Made by a program: the position numbers and the translations under genes. Shown piece after piece: positions 14,325 through 26,105 of a stretch of 64,000 bases of DNA. Where the stretch lies: positions 19,784,169-19,848,168 of the forward strand of contig NC_133288.1 of NCBI RefSeq assembly GCF_005239225.2, written 5' to 3'. The DNA is from Populus alba. Taxonomy: Eukaryota; Streptophyta; Magnoliopsida; Malpighiales; Salicaceae. Below the pieces are notes generated by a model. That model was not told where the DNA came from. It saw only the letters and a program-made list of their open reading frames with translations, and did not search any database. Positions within the stretch are counted from its first letter, which is position 1. Each line of letters starts with the position of its first letter.

Positions 14325-14395
14325 TTTTTTAAAAATATTTTTTATTTGTAAATATATTAAAATATATATTTTTAATATTAACTCATCAAAAAAAT
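14325..14395 (+). repeat. Short copy of the AAATATTTTTTATTT dispersed repeat
   Basis: The core AAAATATTTTTTATTTGTAA is followed by ATATTAAAATATATATTTTT and an ATTAACTCATCAAAA tail. The same layout recurs at many other sites in the window, best preserved at 33820-34005 and 38370-38570. It has no coding capacity. Confidence 0.5.
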
Positions 14396-14920
14396 CCATA
14401 AATATATAAAAAATTAATCTTAACTAATTTGTTTTTTAATTTTGGCCAACTCACAATCCCAAACAGGGGTGAAATCTTCACTGATATTAGTATTTTTATT
14501 TTCATGATCTTTATGCATATTGATAAAGACAAATGACACGTGGTTTGATATGAGCTTATTTCACTCCCATCCATTTTTTAAATGAATCGAAGAACAAGCG
14601 ACAACATCCACCCATGCACCCAATACTATAAGTCTATAACATCCAGTTGCCAGGTCATATCAGCTAATTTATAATTTACATTCAAGGAGTAAAATTGTTA
14701 AACAGGACAAGATCACATGTCTCTCGGCAGATATAATAATGTACAGCTCGACCGTCCAAATCGGTCAAATGGTTTTTGTTTTTTGTCATTTAAATTGCAG
14801 TAGTAATTTAAGTATTTTGGTGACGTCAGTCTTGAAAATAAATGAAAACTGCCAATTACGAAACTACCACCTAGCAGAAAGAAAGGCGAGCATGTCAGCC
14901 GAGGAGGTTCATATACAGAG

Positions 14921-14962
14921 ATCACATGGTCTCGCCCTGCAAGCATCTCTGTATTCGTTATA
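14921..14962 (+). repeat. 42-bp direct repeat, copy 1
   Basis: Starts ATCACATGGTCTCGCCCTGC and runs to TATTCGTTATA. It matches 19773-19814 with one mismatch (CTCGCC here, CTCTCC there), 4.85 kb away in the same orientation. The flanks of the two copies do not match. Confidence 0.85.
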
Positions 14963-15189
14963 GTTTTATCGCAAACTGGAGGTCCATTATATAACCCTTG
15001 TTAACACTGTTTGTAAATTTAATGAAATTCAATAATTTTTTTCTTTTTTTTTCAAGTCATTAACTAAAAAATAACAAAAATAAATTTTTATATCAGACTT
15101 GAATTATAAAAATATCAAGAGACCGGATATGTATAATTTTTAAAGTGTGAGGACTAAATAAAACTATGTGTGAGCTTTAAAACCATCAC

Positions 15190-16190
15190 CCATTTGTGGT
15201 GCATCTTTTACTTTGGTCCCATTTCTTTTAATTTTATTTTTAGTTAATAAATTTGATTTATTTTCCCTCGAATTTGGCTAAAAAAGATACAATTGCTAAA
15301 AAAAAAAATAAATCAAGGACCAAATTTAAGAAAAAAAACAAAATCTTGAACAATAAATCCACGATAAAATGTGAGAGAATGAACAATGATGTATGCCTAA
15401 TAAAAAAAACCCACATCCTTTAGGTTTTATATAGTTAAGTATAAATATAAAAGGTGTAAGTTTTTTATTGTGTAGGTGTGCAGGTTCAACATCTCATACA
15501 TTATTGTTGATGAAATGTGCAAATATGAGCGGCATGCCATGAGTTTCAGAAAAAATATATTATGGTCCTCAAACCTCAATTGTTTTCTATTTTTTTTTCT
15601 AAAAAAAAATTAATGCTTTTTATTGTTTTTTCTTTAATTTTTTTTTAATTTATATTTAGATTAGTACTAATTAATTTTCTCTTTTATTTTGTCTACAAGG
15701 CCTCTTTTTAGTGATAATTATTTTTTTGGTTATGAATTTAAATTTGAAGAGTTTTTATGATTCATCTGTATTTTTTTTTATCTTTTGTGTAGATGAAATC
15801 TATTTTTTAACATATATATTTTTAGATAATATTTTTAATATGTGCAACTTTGCATGGTGTTTTTTTCTTCTTTTATTTTATTCGATAAATTTAATTTGTG
15901 TTTCTATTTTTACTATTGCTCATTGGAATAAAAAAAATATTTTAATAAAAAAAATTAGCAAACATAATTGGATAAATATCCTATATTTTAAAATTAAATA
16001 TTTTGATTTATATCTATCTCTTGATTTTTCAATTTTTATTTTTAGATATCATTGATAACTTTTTATTTGTTAATTAACACATATAATTTGTGATTTATTT
16101 GATTACATGTATTTGTAAAATTCTTGATTTGAATTTAAATTTTTTAAACTACATAAAAACTTGCATGCATATTTTTTTTTAAAAAAATAA
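15190..16190 (+). repeat. T-rich dispersed repeat tract
   Basis: Dominated by T runs and short phrases such as TTTAATTTTATTTTTAGTT and TGGTCCCATTT, resembling the T-rich tracts at 19490-19750, 53140-54220 and 61850-62600. The 114-codon frame at 15711-16055 is made of F, I, L and Y residues because of the base composition, and I do not call it a gene. Confidence 0.45.
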
Positions 16191-16269
16191 AAATATGTGG
16201 CACATGATGGAGCACGGATGACATGACATAACTAGTATATGATAATGGAGGTTACTTTACAAGATTTAT

Positions 16270-16500
16270 AATAACCAACAAGCCTGCTCAAACGACAGAG
16301 AGAAGTTTCTTTCCCGAAAGAAGGATTCTCAAGCTTCATCTTGGAATCAAATTCGATTTATTGAGGCCACGAAATTTGCTTTAGTAAAGAGAGAAACGAC
16401 TCCCCTCCTAAAAACAAGTGTTGATAAGAAACCACCAACATGTGAGGGAAAGCCTACTGAGATAAAAGCAATCCTACATTCCTACAGCTAAAATAAGCTT
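16270..16500 (+). pseudogene. Possible coding relic of about 65 codons, unknown
   Basis: A patch of more balanced composition within AT-rich DNA carries an open plus-strand frame from about 16293 to 16490. It is rich in charged residues (NDREKFLSRKKDSQASSWNQ and onward) and has no methionine start. It could be a fragment of a captured exon or a transposon gag, and I recognise no family. Confidence 0.2.
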
Positions 16501-16931
16501 TAAAGGTTATAAACGTTAATAAATGTGTACAAATAGTAAAGTAATTAGCAAGTGAAAGCTTTGTAGCTTCTCTAGGCTATGGTATAGCTTTAGTTGGCTA
16601 TTTTGGTGCCCTATTCTTTTTTATTCTTTTATTATTATTATTTTTATTCTTTATTATAGTTGCTTGGTGAGGCTTATTGTACGCAGTCGTTTCTACTTTG
16701 TCTTGGAATCGTTCTGGCTCAAATACACTGCTCTATGCCTTGAACGAGGAGCAGTCGTGGTTAAAGACAAGCAGATGAACAGATCTTGACCGATCAAAGC
16801 TGTTGGTGTGTATTCTTCTAGGTTTTCGATGAAGTGGTTTATGACAAAAAGAAATGTGCTGGAATATACTTTTGTAATTTTATTTCAGTTTTACTAACAA
16901 ATTAGTATTTTTCGGATCAGCTTTTGTAACA

Positions 16932-16959
<28 letters not shown>
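16932..16959 (+). repeat. (ATT)n microsatellite
   Basis: About nine perfect ATT units, inside non-coding spacer. Confidence 0.95.
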
Positions 16960-16963
<4 letters not shown>

Positions 16964-17689
16964 AAGTGTTCGACTTAACTTGTACATGTCTCCACTAAAC
17001 CCACAGATCCTGAAGTTAATAACCATATAAATCTCCAGTGACTATCATATTAACAATCACAAAGCTCAAACATGAAATTATAGGAAAAACAAACCTCTTA
17101 ATTCAAATTCTTATAATTAGATCATACTAGATGATTATAAAAATAAATTTTAGATCTAAGTAACAGTTAAAAGAAATCATCCACCGACTACCCTGTATAT
17201 TCATAAAATGTCACCAGTAATTAATATTATCGTTTTTATATATGAGTGTGTTAATGTTTCTTTTAGTTCATTGAGCATCATTTTTTATATTCCCTTTTAT
17301 TTGTAATACAAATAAAAATAAATTTCAAGTCGCTTTGTGCTTTGATTTCTTCTACTTGTAACAAAAATACAAATTAATTTCAAGATGTTTTTTTTTTTTA
17401 ACGTTGTTATTCGAACCAATTTATCGCATAACTTTATTTATCAAAAGAGCAAACGTTGCATAAAGTCTTCAACACCTGCAGATAGAATTAAGGAAGAAGC
17501 TAGCACTGACAACAAGAAGATGTTTGAGATTATAAATTTATAGTGTAAAGTGTTTTTTAGAATAATTTTTTGTTTAAGAAAATATTAAAATAGATTGTTT
17601 TTCTAGATTTGTATAAATTTTATTATAAAGACATCAAAACTATTAAAAAAATATTAAAAAACCATTAATTTAATTTTTTTTGAAGTTAA

Positions 17690-17925
17690 AAACATAGACA
17701 GAAATTGAAAAAACTGTGACAAACACCTCGTACAGCTAGGACGAAATGCTTTCGAGGATACTAGCCGGATTTGGAGCCACGCATTTGGAGTACGAGACAA
17801 TACGGTAGAAAGACTCCCATCAATTAAAGGACAACTAGATCGTTGGCTTGCATGAAAGATTATTATTATCGACGGGTCTCTAGAAAGACTAGAAATTCCG
17901 GGCAAGGGTGTCTTACACCTAAAAA
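17690..17925. pseudogene. GC-richer island with near-open frames on both strands, unknown
   Basis: This island stands out from very AT-rich flanks. The minus strand has an 83-codon frame (17654-17905). The plus strand reads about 68 codons with one internal stop, including FEDTSRIWSHAFGVRDNTVE. I recognise neither. An old exon fragment or part of a transposon are the likeliest readings. Confidence 0.2.
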
Positions 17926-19489
17926 TTTCATTATTTATTTTTTAATTAATATTTTTATTTATAAACATCTCAACAATGCCATAAAATTTTAAATACTTAT
18001 TTATGTATTCAAATAGCCTAAAAAATAGTTCAAAAATAAAAAATAAATCCATAACCCAAAAATTCTAGAGGTTAGATATACTCTTTAAGACAATTTAAAG
18101 GTATAAAAATCCAGAGTCTTTCTCTTTTATACTTTAAATTAGAAATAAAAAATAAAAAAAATAAAATTTTGAATCAAAAGCAAGTTTTAAAAAATCAAAG
18201 GAATTTGGCTATAAAAAGATCAAATAAAAACAAAATTAAGGATAAAAAAAAAACTACTGAAATCTACAGTAACAACTTGGTTTTTTGTAAGTCGCCGGGG
18301 GCCACATTGATCTTTTAATTAATTTCTAATTCCAACATTAAATTATACAAGAAGGGTCATCCAATATCACGACAAAATTAACCGCTTCTGTGAGTTCAAC
18401 AATTAACTAATGAGTATCGAGCCACGTAATCACGTGTCATATACCTGAACCAATTTTATTAGTTATTGCCTCCACTTGAAACAAAATCAGATCTCTAGAA
18501 CCGCAAAGCTTTCAGATATTTTTTTATGTTCCGGATAAGATATTTTTTTAAAAAATAATGAATTTGCAATCTTAATTGATTTTTTTTACATGAAAAAACC
18601 CACACACTTAATATATGCATATAATTAAATAAATCAATAATTATTTATGTTAATAAGATAAAAAATTTATTAGTAATAAATGAAAACAAAATTGAAAAAA
18701 CTAAGAAAAAAATATAGATCAAGATATTTGAAATCACAACACGGGTTATTTACATGGTTGTGTTTAACAATTTTATTTATTAAAATAATTTTTTTGTTTA
18801 ATTAAATAATAATAGAAATAAACACACATATGAAATTTATTGAATAAAACAAATGAAAAAAAATATTGTGCAATATTACACATATTAAAAATATTATCTA
18901 AAAATAAATATTTATATTTAAAAAAAAAATTTCATTTATATAAAACGTAAAAAAAATTATAAATGAATTAGAATAATCTATTTGAAAATTAAATACATAC
19001 AAAATGATTAAAAAAAATTGCAATTTTAAAAAAGCTAAATAAACAAAATTAGAGAAAATATGTATTAGTTTAAATATAAATAAAAAAATTATTTTAAAAA
19101 AAATACACATTTAAAAAACATGTAGGCTAAAAAAAAAAACATGTTAAAAAAACTTTCAACTAGAAAAAAAAAAAAATTCAAGCATTGCTGGGTCTAACAA
19201 ACGCCAAGCATGAAACTTGATAACACAAAGATCAACCATTTAATAACCAAAATCAGTGTTATCATTGATTTTCTTTTTCTACCATGAAATCTAGCGACTC
19301 TCTCTCTCTCTTTCTCAAACCAAAGACTTAAAATTAAGAAAAATAAAGTTTCAAACTAAAATTTACTTTGTATTGATATTTTGAAAATTAGAGGGATGTA
19401 ATATTTATAATTTGAAGAGTATGAGGACTGCAATGAACATTGCTCTCAGAGATTAAAAAAAAAAAGCCACTCAATTCCTTTGTTTTTTT
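17926..19489. other. Very AT-rich spacer, no gene seen
   Basis: Dominated by A and T runs. The short frames are compositional, for example the 70-codon F/I-rich frame at 18898-19110. No RNA gene or mobile-element coding motif was found. Confidence 0.6.
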
Positions 19490-19750
19490 CACGCTAGTCC
19501 TCTTTCGTTTAATCTTATCATTTCCTTATAAATTAACCTAAATTGGTCTATAATTTGACATTTGTTCTTTTTGTCTGCATTTGTTTTATTTTGAATAATT
19601 TTTTTAATTATTTTTTTTAATCTTATCCCTCAACATTTGGTTTCATTTTATTTTTATATCAAATTTTTTCCATTTTTTTCTATTTGTTTTTGTTTTTTTA
19701 AAATGATTTTTTTTAATTTTATTTATTAATATTTTAATTTATCTTATCCA
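19490..19750 (+). repeat. T-rich dispersed repeat tract
   Basis: Contains the phrase CCCTCAACATTTGGTTTC and T runs, matching the style of the tracts at 53140-54220 and 61850-62600. Confidence 0.45.
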
Positions 19751-19772
19751 TGATTTGGGTTATAAGTTCGAC

Positions 19773-19814
19773 ATCACATGGTCTCTCCCTGCAAGCATCT
19801 CTGTATTCGTTATA
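19773..19814 (+). repeat. 42-bp direct repeat, copy 2
   Basis: Second copy of the segment at 14921-14962, differing at one base. It lies just after the T-rich tract that ends near 19750. Confidence 0.85.
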
Positions 19815-20139
19815 ACTAATCTCTTGAATCAAAGAATCACTGTATTTATTTCATTTACTTGCTCAACTTGACATGTTCATTGATGTGGATTCCACTGTTA
19901 ATTAAATGAATTTGCCAAGCAAAAACTGTGGTTTAAAATACTATATAATAAACTCTTTAATGTTTCTGAAAAGTGGCGCAATTTATCACCCCCTATAACT
20001 TTTGTGGTGTAGGTGTAGCTCAAGGAGAGGCTTAATTATGACACTCCATTATTTTCTGAAAATATTTTTTTAAGAAATGACCAGAAATCCAAATACACAT
20101 AGACAGTATATACTGAGTGTTCAATTAAATGAACATTTT

Positions 20140-21400
20140 TCTTCATGGGGGGTCTGTACCCTTTCAAATGTTTAGGCACATCCCGCACTCCTTTCTACAC
20201 AATAAAAGAGCGGGTGAAAGGGAGTTATCATTTTTCAGTTAATAAGAAATCCTCAGCATCAGAAGGCAACCGCATCAAATAAGAAAAGCCATGTCTGCAG
20301 TGAGGAGCTTGTTACTAGCACTGTTAAATTGTTCTTTATACCCTATGAAACTTACTCCTACGCGTACCAGAAAGAGTACGAAAGCTGCTTAAAATGGTTG
20401 AGGTCCCCCTCCCCCTCTATCCCTATCACTCCCTTTCCATGAAAGTAATCTGGGCAGCAAAAACCATAGGTTGCTAGCTAGCTAGCTGTTTTGCTTAACC
20501 AGGTTGGCTAATTCTTGGACCCCTTTTCAGCAGCTGAAAATAACACTTTATAATCTAGGCCCTAAATGCTGTCCTGTGTATTGTCATTTTCGAAACTCAA
20601 GTACAGATGAGGTGCTGGAGACAGTATTATTCTACTGTCTACCTGCCATCCCATATAATATCACCACGAAAACATCATCTACGAGGCTAGGAAGAAGAAA
20701 TATTGTATTTACACTTTCACCCGCCAACTTACCTCCAGGAGACTGGATGGACGGGGGAAGTGAGAGAAGATGGAGCAGCGGCGTATATACTCCAGAAAAA
20801 AACTGAAGAGCGACGAATAAACTAGAGAAATCCTGTCCTTTACTAAAAAAAATAATAATTAGGAAAGTTACTCCTGCGATGACAAGATACGGTCTCTTTC
20901 TAGCACGTAATAATGGAACTGGACTCCCTTCCCCTGTGTTACTGTGGATGCCTGCTGTGCTCACAGCTTGCAAATTTACGACAGAGATGAGGCGGGTTGC
21001 CCTGGTCGACTCTTTTCCTTGCAGTGGATATTCAATGCGATAGGGCGTACATGTAATATGCCCACGCATCCACGCTAACATGGACGGATCCCTTAACCAC
21101 TGAAGCGGTCCCCAGAACGAAATGTTTTGATTACACTTTCATTTTCTCTTGGCTAATATAAAGTGGGATTTTACTGTGAGCTTTGAACACGCGAATTTAT
21201 GGTGGGATACCTCACAAGTCATTCCTGTGAACAAGTGAAGAAACAGTGTCCCGAAGATATTTGAATGCTCTCTATGATTTTCCTGGCAGCTAGCTAGTTT
21301 TATTGCTTTTATTCTCCAACAAAACTTGGAATGATCAAGGACATGCATTCGTGTGAGAAATTGTCATTTCGGTTAATTATCCGACATTTTTACTTGAATT
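20140..21400. other. GC-richer spacer with a 149-codon minus-strand frame, coding status unclear
   Basis: This stretch has clearly more balanced base composition than its surroundings. Its longest frame is on the minus strand at 21081-20632 (149 aa). That frame contains a basic stretch followed by a hydrophobic segment (RKRPYLVIAGVTFLIIIFFS) that could be a membrane anchor, as in type II membrane proteins. An overlapping plus-strand frame (20504-20806) has no motif. No family is recognised, no splice structure extends either frame, and there is no promoter evidence. It may be an unannotated short gene, a gene relic or chance. Confidence 0.2.
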
Positions 21401-22096
21401 TGTGTTGACCGGTCGAGTCATTTGAGTAGCTTGAAGTTTACTTTTACCCATCACCTTTTTCTCACCTAACATCCACAAGAAAATTACAATTCATTAACCA
21501 AAATTAGATTTAAGGAGAATTACAAACCTATTAAAATTTATTTAAAAAGTATATTTGGGATAAACCAATTTCTCTTAGCATTGCTTGAATTACCAGAAAA
21601 AAAAAACTAAAATAATAATCCAAATTAATTCTAAGCCAAAACTAGTTTTTTTTTGTTATTAATATTGTTCACCCCTGACTTAAATATATTGAACTGGTGC
21701 CCTTGAATCGTTAAGGCTGGCTGCTTGGTGAGTGCATAAAATACAATGGCATATACTTGAAGAAGAGAACAAAAACCTCTACCGACAATTTCTAATTTGT
21801 TTTAAAGACTCTAAATTCTTAGCTGAACCAAATCATCTTGTTTTGCCTCCATGTGTTTAATGACGGTGATATTTATCTCATGTGATAAATTAATTTGCTT
21901 CAGTCAAGGGAGCTCCCATTTGATGCGTTCCAAGAGGAGGAGACAGAAATGTAAGATGGTCTTAAATTATTCAAGGGTCATAATTACCCACTGCTATTTT
22001 ACTTCAACAAGAGACGGTTAACTAACTAGTTAAGCAAACCAAGATTGGTTAACATGGTTAAAAAAGACAAAAAACACAAGGAGTTCACGGAACTAG
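21401..22096. other. Spacer downstream of the patatin-like gene
   Basis: Contains the 3' untranslated region of the minus-strand patatin-like gene near its upper end. No other gene is seen. Confidence 0.5.
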
Positions 22097-23323
22097 TTAG
22101 CGACTGCTGGCAAGAGGACTAACGGCGGAGTTCTTGCAAGGACTAGGGGGCAAACTACTCTTCCCTGAAGCAACAAGTCGTTGCACAAAGCTCTCTATTC
22201 TTCCGGCGTTGGTCTCCGTCAATAACCGCTTCCCACCAAACGGTAACGTTTCCACTCCTCTCTCCTTTAGCACCTCCTCCTCCACGCTCGCTAATCCGTT
22301 TGCCTACCCACAGTCAACACCGTCAACAAAGATCAAGCATAGAAAATGGAAATCACTAAAACTTGAATTTTTTTTCAAAAAAACAGTAAATACCTGAATT
22401 CTGACGTAATCATTGCGGTTCCAACAGAATGCGTTACCCAGCATTTGGTCAACAGTCTCTGAGACTCCGTCTAGCACAATGTCAACAACAGACGACGTCG
22501 AGCACTCGCCGTTATGATGGAGCTTCCTTCCAGTCAGCGATCCACTTCCGTTTCCTAATGACATAACCAACAGATCCTCTACGCCGTTAACGGTGGGGAA
22601 ATCACGCTTGTTGTGGAGCACGTGTGTAACTGCCGCTGCTGTTGGATTGTTCATCACGAGACCTCCGTCAATTGCGGAGCACGAGGTTTTGCCATCAACT
22701 GACGTTAAGTCAAACGGCTTGAAGAGGCTTGGAGTCGCTGACGTGGCACGGCAGACTTTCCAGAGCTCGAAGTTAAAACTTGGTGATTCGGTCGCGTCTG
22801 CTCGGGAGAAAACAAAAGGAGCAGAGCTCTTTAGGTCAAAGCAAGGAACAAGGAGAGGCTTACACGTGTCCTTCAAGGTCAAACTAGCTCCATCATCCCT
22901 CTTCAACGCTTCTTTCAATACTTTGTCCATGCTCTTACCAGAGAACCTCCTGCGGCGGAGGAGGAAGCCACCGTGCTTCGCTTTGAAGAGGTCGGAGTTT
23001 TTGTCGGCAACAAATGCGACGGCGTCTCTGGCAGTGAAGAGCGGACGGCCAGAACCATCGGCGGCGGCGAGCATGGTGGCGAGGAGAGCTCCGATTCCAG
23101 TGCCAGCAATGATGTCAAAGAAATCGGCGATCCGAGCTTGAGGATCGCCAGTTTTGAAGCGGATCTGGTCCTCAAGGTGGATGAGAGCAGCAGCGGCCAC
23201 AATGCCAGTTGTGCCTCCACCATCAATGCTTAGCACTCGCGTTTTCTTGGTGGCTTCACAGTGCGAGAGCCATTTCTGCTCCAGTTTGGAGAAGATCTCT
23301 AGCGTTGCCTTACTAAGGTCCAT
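22097..23323 (-). CDS. Patatin-like phospholipase, pPLAIII type (GxGxG)
   Basis: Exon 1 is 23323-22394 (310 codons) and exon 2 is 22303-22097, with a 90-nt GT-AG intron in phase 0, giving 378 aa. The N-terminus MDLSKATLEIFSKLEQKWLS is typical of group III patatin-related phospholipases. The oxyanion-hole motif DGGGTTG is at residues 34-40. The usual nucleophile motif GxSxG is replaced by GTGIG at 74-78, so glycine 76 stands where serine would be. The DGG motif with the second dyad residue is at 219-221, followed by LVMNNPT. The GxGxG form is normal for pPLAIII (Arabidopsis PLP6 to PLP9) and is not damage. Members of this group have been linked to acyl hydrolysis of membrane lipids, cell elongation, seed oil and cellulose content. 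The C-terminus is low-complexity and serine-rich. There is no signal peptide, so the protein is probably cytosolic or membrane-associated. Which of the Arabidopsis members it matches is not clear. Confidence 0.95.
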
Positions 23324-23700
23324 TTCAAGAGCACTCTCTCAATACTTGGGAATGCAGCTGCTCTTGCGTTTGTGTGTGTAAATGAAAGTGAGAAAGAAAT
23401 TGTGTTCCTGAAGTTTGCTAAAGGAGCGTGTAGTGAAAAACGGAGTCACGTTTAGTAGATAAAAGGCATTAATGGCTGCACAATACACTCTCTTTCTTTA
23501 TCAAAATCTCTGGCTTTTCAAGTGGACGAGATGGATAGCTATTGAGTGAGTGAGTGAGTGAGTGGGAAGAGTGTGTCCCATTTCTCTCTTGTTACTCTCT
23601 GTGGGCTCTGTGAGTTGTGGAGAGTTGAAACAGGGACTGAATAGGAGGCGTGCCAGTGAAGGTGGTTATATACGCGCCACTTCTTGTTTTATTTTCTTTT
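23324..23700 (-). promoter_or_regulatory. Leader and putative promoter of the patatin-like gene
   Basis: On the minus strand, TATATAACC (23672-23664) is a possible TATA box about 340 bases upstream of the ATG. A (TGAG)n tract at about 23539-23560 on the plus strand (CTCA on the transcribed side) lies in the presumed leader. The distance to the ATG is long, so the TATA call is tentative. Confidence 0.35.
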
Positions 23701-24396
23701 TCTTTTATTTTTGCTTACTAGGGCTAGGGGTTTACTTTTGTGTTGTGAAAGACTTGCTTACGCGGATGGACTGTCCTTGCACGTGCAATCAAGGGTGTTC
23801 CTATCGGGTTATGGGAAGGAAGCGCCAATCTCGGCTTTTAACTCGGCTCGGCTCTCGCTTTAACTGCTATTATTTGTTCATCACAGTGACTGACAGGGCA
23901 CCACTACAAGACTGTCTTTTGACTCCCTTGGCCAGTTAATTTATTGTATTACTTAAGAGTTTAATTTCTATTATGGAATTATTTATGGTTTATGTTTAGG
24001 TTGGACTGGACGTGCATCCGCACCACGAGAGGGGTTATATATATATATATTTTTTTAAAATGATGTTTAAATGCACAATAATAAAGAAATATTTAACAAG
24101 TAAACAACACAATCTATTACTTTACCTCAATTTTATTTTTTATATTTTTTTGGTTTTTAACATGTTTCTTGTAACATTGAAGATGCTTTTATTCTCTCAT
24201 TGCAGTGTCATTTTGTTATGGTAATCTAGCTATTGTTAATACTATAATCTATACAAAACTAATTAAACTTATTAAAATAAAATTCACTTTCTATCCGTCC
24301 TAAATAATTTTATAAAATAATCACTTTTCTTCAACTAATGCATTAAATTTTTTAAAATAATTAAATACGTTAAACTTTTCTTTTTAAAAAATAAAC
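23701..24396. other. Intergenic spacer, no gene seen
   Basis: AT-rich beyond about 23940. Short frames only. Confidence 0.6.
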
Positions 24397-26091
24397 TTAT
24401 GTTCTTCCACTGCAATCATCAAAAAAAAAATAAATATAATATAGATTTTTATCAAATGAGCATGGTTGTACATGACCACACACGTTTGCATGTATCTTTT
24501 GTAGATGTTGACTTGCTCTAGATTTGGACTTTTTTAGAAAGCTTTTACGGAATTGCTTGCTCACAAGATATCCTTCACAAAACTGATTTGAATGTATAAT
24601 GGATGTTAGACCCTTCAACATCTTCTTTTGTGTCATCATCTTCGAGATATCAAAGTTTACATGCTCAAGTCTCATATGTCAAAGCTAATTCCTGTCCTTC
24701 GCATATATTTTTAAGCATTTAGACATATATATCTACATGTTTAGCAAAAACATTTTGTTTTTTATCATGGTTACCTTTGCAGTCATAGCTCTGTGAGTAT
24801 CAAGTAATGTTAAGGTATAATTTCATCTTGATCTCATAACCCTTCTCCAATAATTATCCAAAACTCAATATATTGTTTTTTACAATATGAATACAATAGA
24901 CATCTCACCATTAAATTGATAACTTCTATTGTTTAATTTTACGAGAATCGTACATTTTCCTTTAATGAAAACCTTTAAATGATTTATGAATATGACATTA
25001 CATTTAATTGATTCATCAAGCTCCATATACATGTCTATATCTCCACATATATGATTGTTGACACCATTGCCTAGATACAACATGTTCTCTTTGGCTTACT
25101 TTTTTAATCATGGACTAGTAATAAGGTAGCTTCTTTCTTATTTTCTAAAAAAAGATTGGCATTCTCCTTGACCTTTTTGGTTGGATTCTAACTATCCCTA
25201 GCATAATGATTAATCTTCTTACAATTGTAACATTTAAGTTTTGTTTTGTCAAATCTGAATCCTAGATTACCATTGTCATATGAACTGGTCAACTAATTTG
25301 CTTAATTCGATCAATCAATTAACCAATTGAGGTTGCCCCGACCTTCTCTTTCGAATTTGTCTCTTCCTCCTCTTCCTTTACCTTTACCACGTCATTTACC
25401 TCATTTGGTATATCCAGAACCATCTTACTTCTCTTTCAAATGGTGTTCTGAAAAGAATATATGTGCCCTCGCATCTTATTGAATGTCATTAACTATTTCT
25501 TAAAAGGCTTTTAGTTTTCTTATAAGTCCTTGAATAGTAAAAAAAAACTTATATTTTACGATTCTTTTATCATGACCATCGCATTATATAACTTCTTTTG
25601 TAGCGAGTGTAAAATCTTTTTTACTACATGTGTTTCCTCCATCTTCCCCTCGTATCTCTTTATTTGATTATAGATGGCCAATAGTCTATTAAAGTAATTT
25701 GAAATGCTTTATGATTAAATCACATGTAGCTTTTTAAAGTCACTTTGTAACTTTTATAGGTGTACCTTTTTAACATTGTTAACTTCTTGGTTTGATTGTT
25801 GCAAAAATTTAATGCTTATTTGGTGGTGGTTGAATTAGTCATTATCTTAAAAGTGGCATCATTCAGATATTGGTGGATGATTATAAGTGTTTGCCGATCA
25901 TTCCTTCACGTCTTTTGCATGACTTCTCTTTGGGGTGAAGTCAATGTTGCTCCTTTTTATAGGCTACTCAAAGCCTTTTTCAACCGTTTCTCACATATCT
26001 TGGGAATCTAACTAAGTTTTCACAGTAGTGCACTAAATGTGGATATTAAAGTGGAAAGTTTGTATTGGTCATATCAAACAATAAAAAACAA

Positions 26092-26103
26092 GCTCTGATA
26101 CCA
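26092..26103 (-). other. Retrotransposon primer-binding site (initiator tRNA-Met)
   Basis: Minus strand TGGTATCAGAGC, the standard plant copia primer-binding site complementary to the 3' end of initiator tRNA-Met. Confidence 0.9.
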
Positions 26104-26105
26104 CT

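Noticed and set aside
15711..16055. 114-codon frame rich in F, I, L and Y
   Set aside because: Composition follows directly from the T-rich repeat in which it lies.
21898..21925. miR319-like string around AAGGGAGCTCCC
   Set aside because: Twelve bases match the 3' part of miR319, but the 5' half differs and no complementary arm for a hairpin lies nearby. GGGAGCTCCC is also a plain palindrome.
22593..23141. 182-codon plus-strand frame
   Set aside because: It is the antisense shadow of patatin-like exon 1, opened by that exon's GC-rich codons.
23562..23939. 125-codon plus-strand frame upstream of the patatin-like gene
   Set aside because: It overlaps the presumed promoter, has low-complexity hydrophobic stretches and matches no family.
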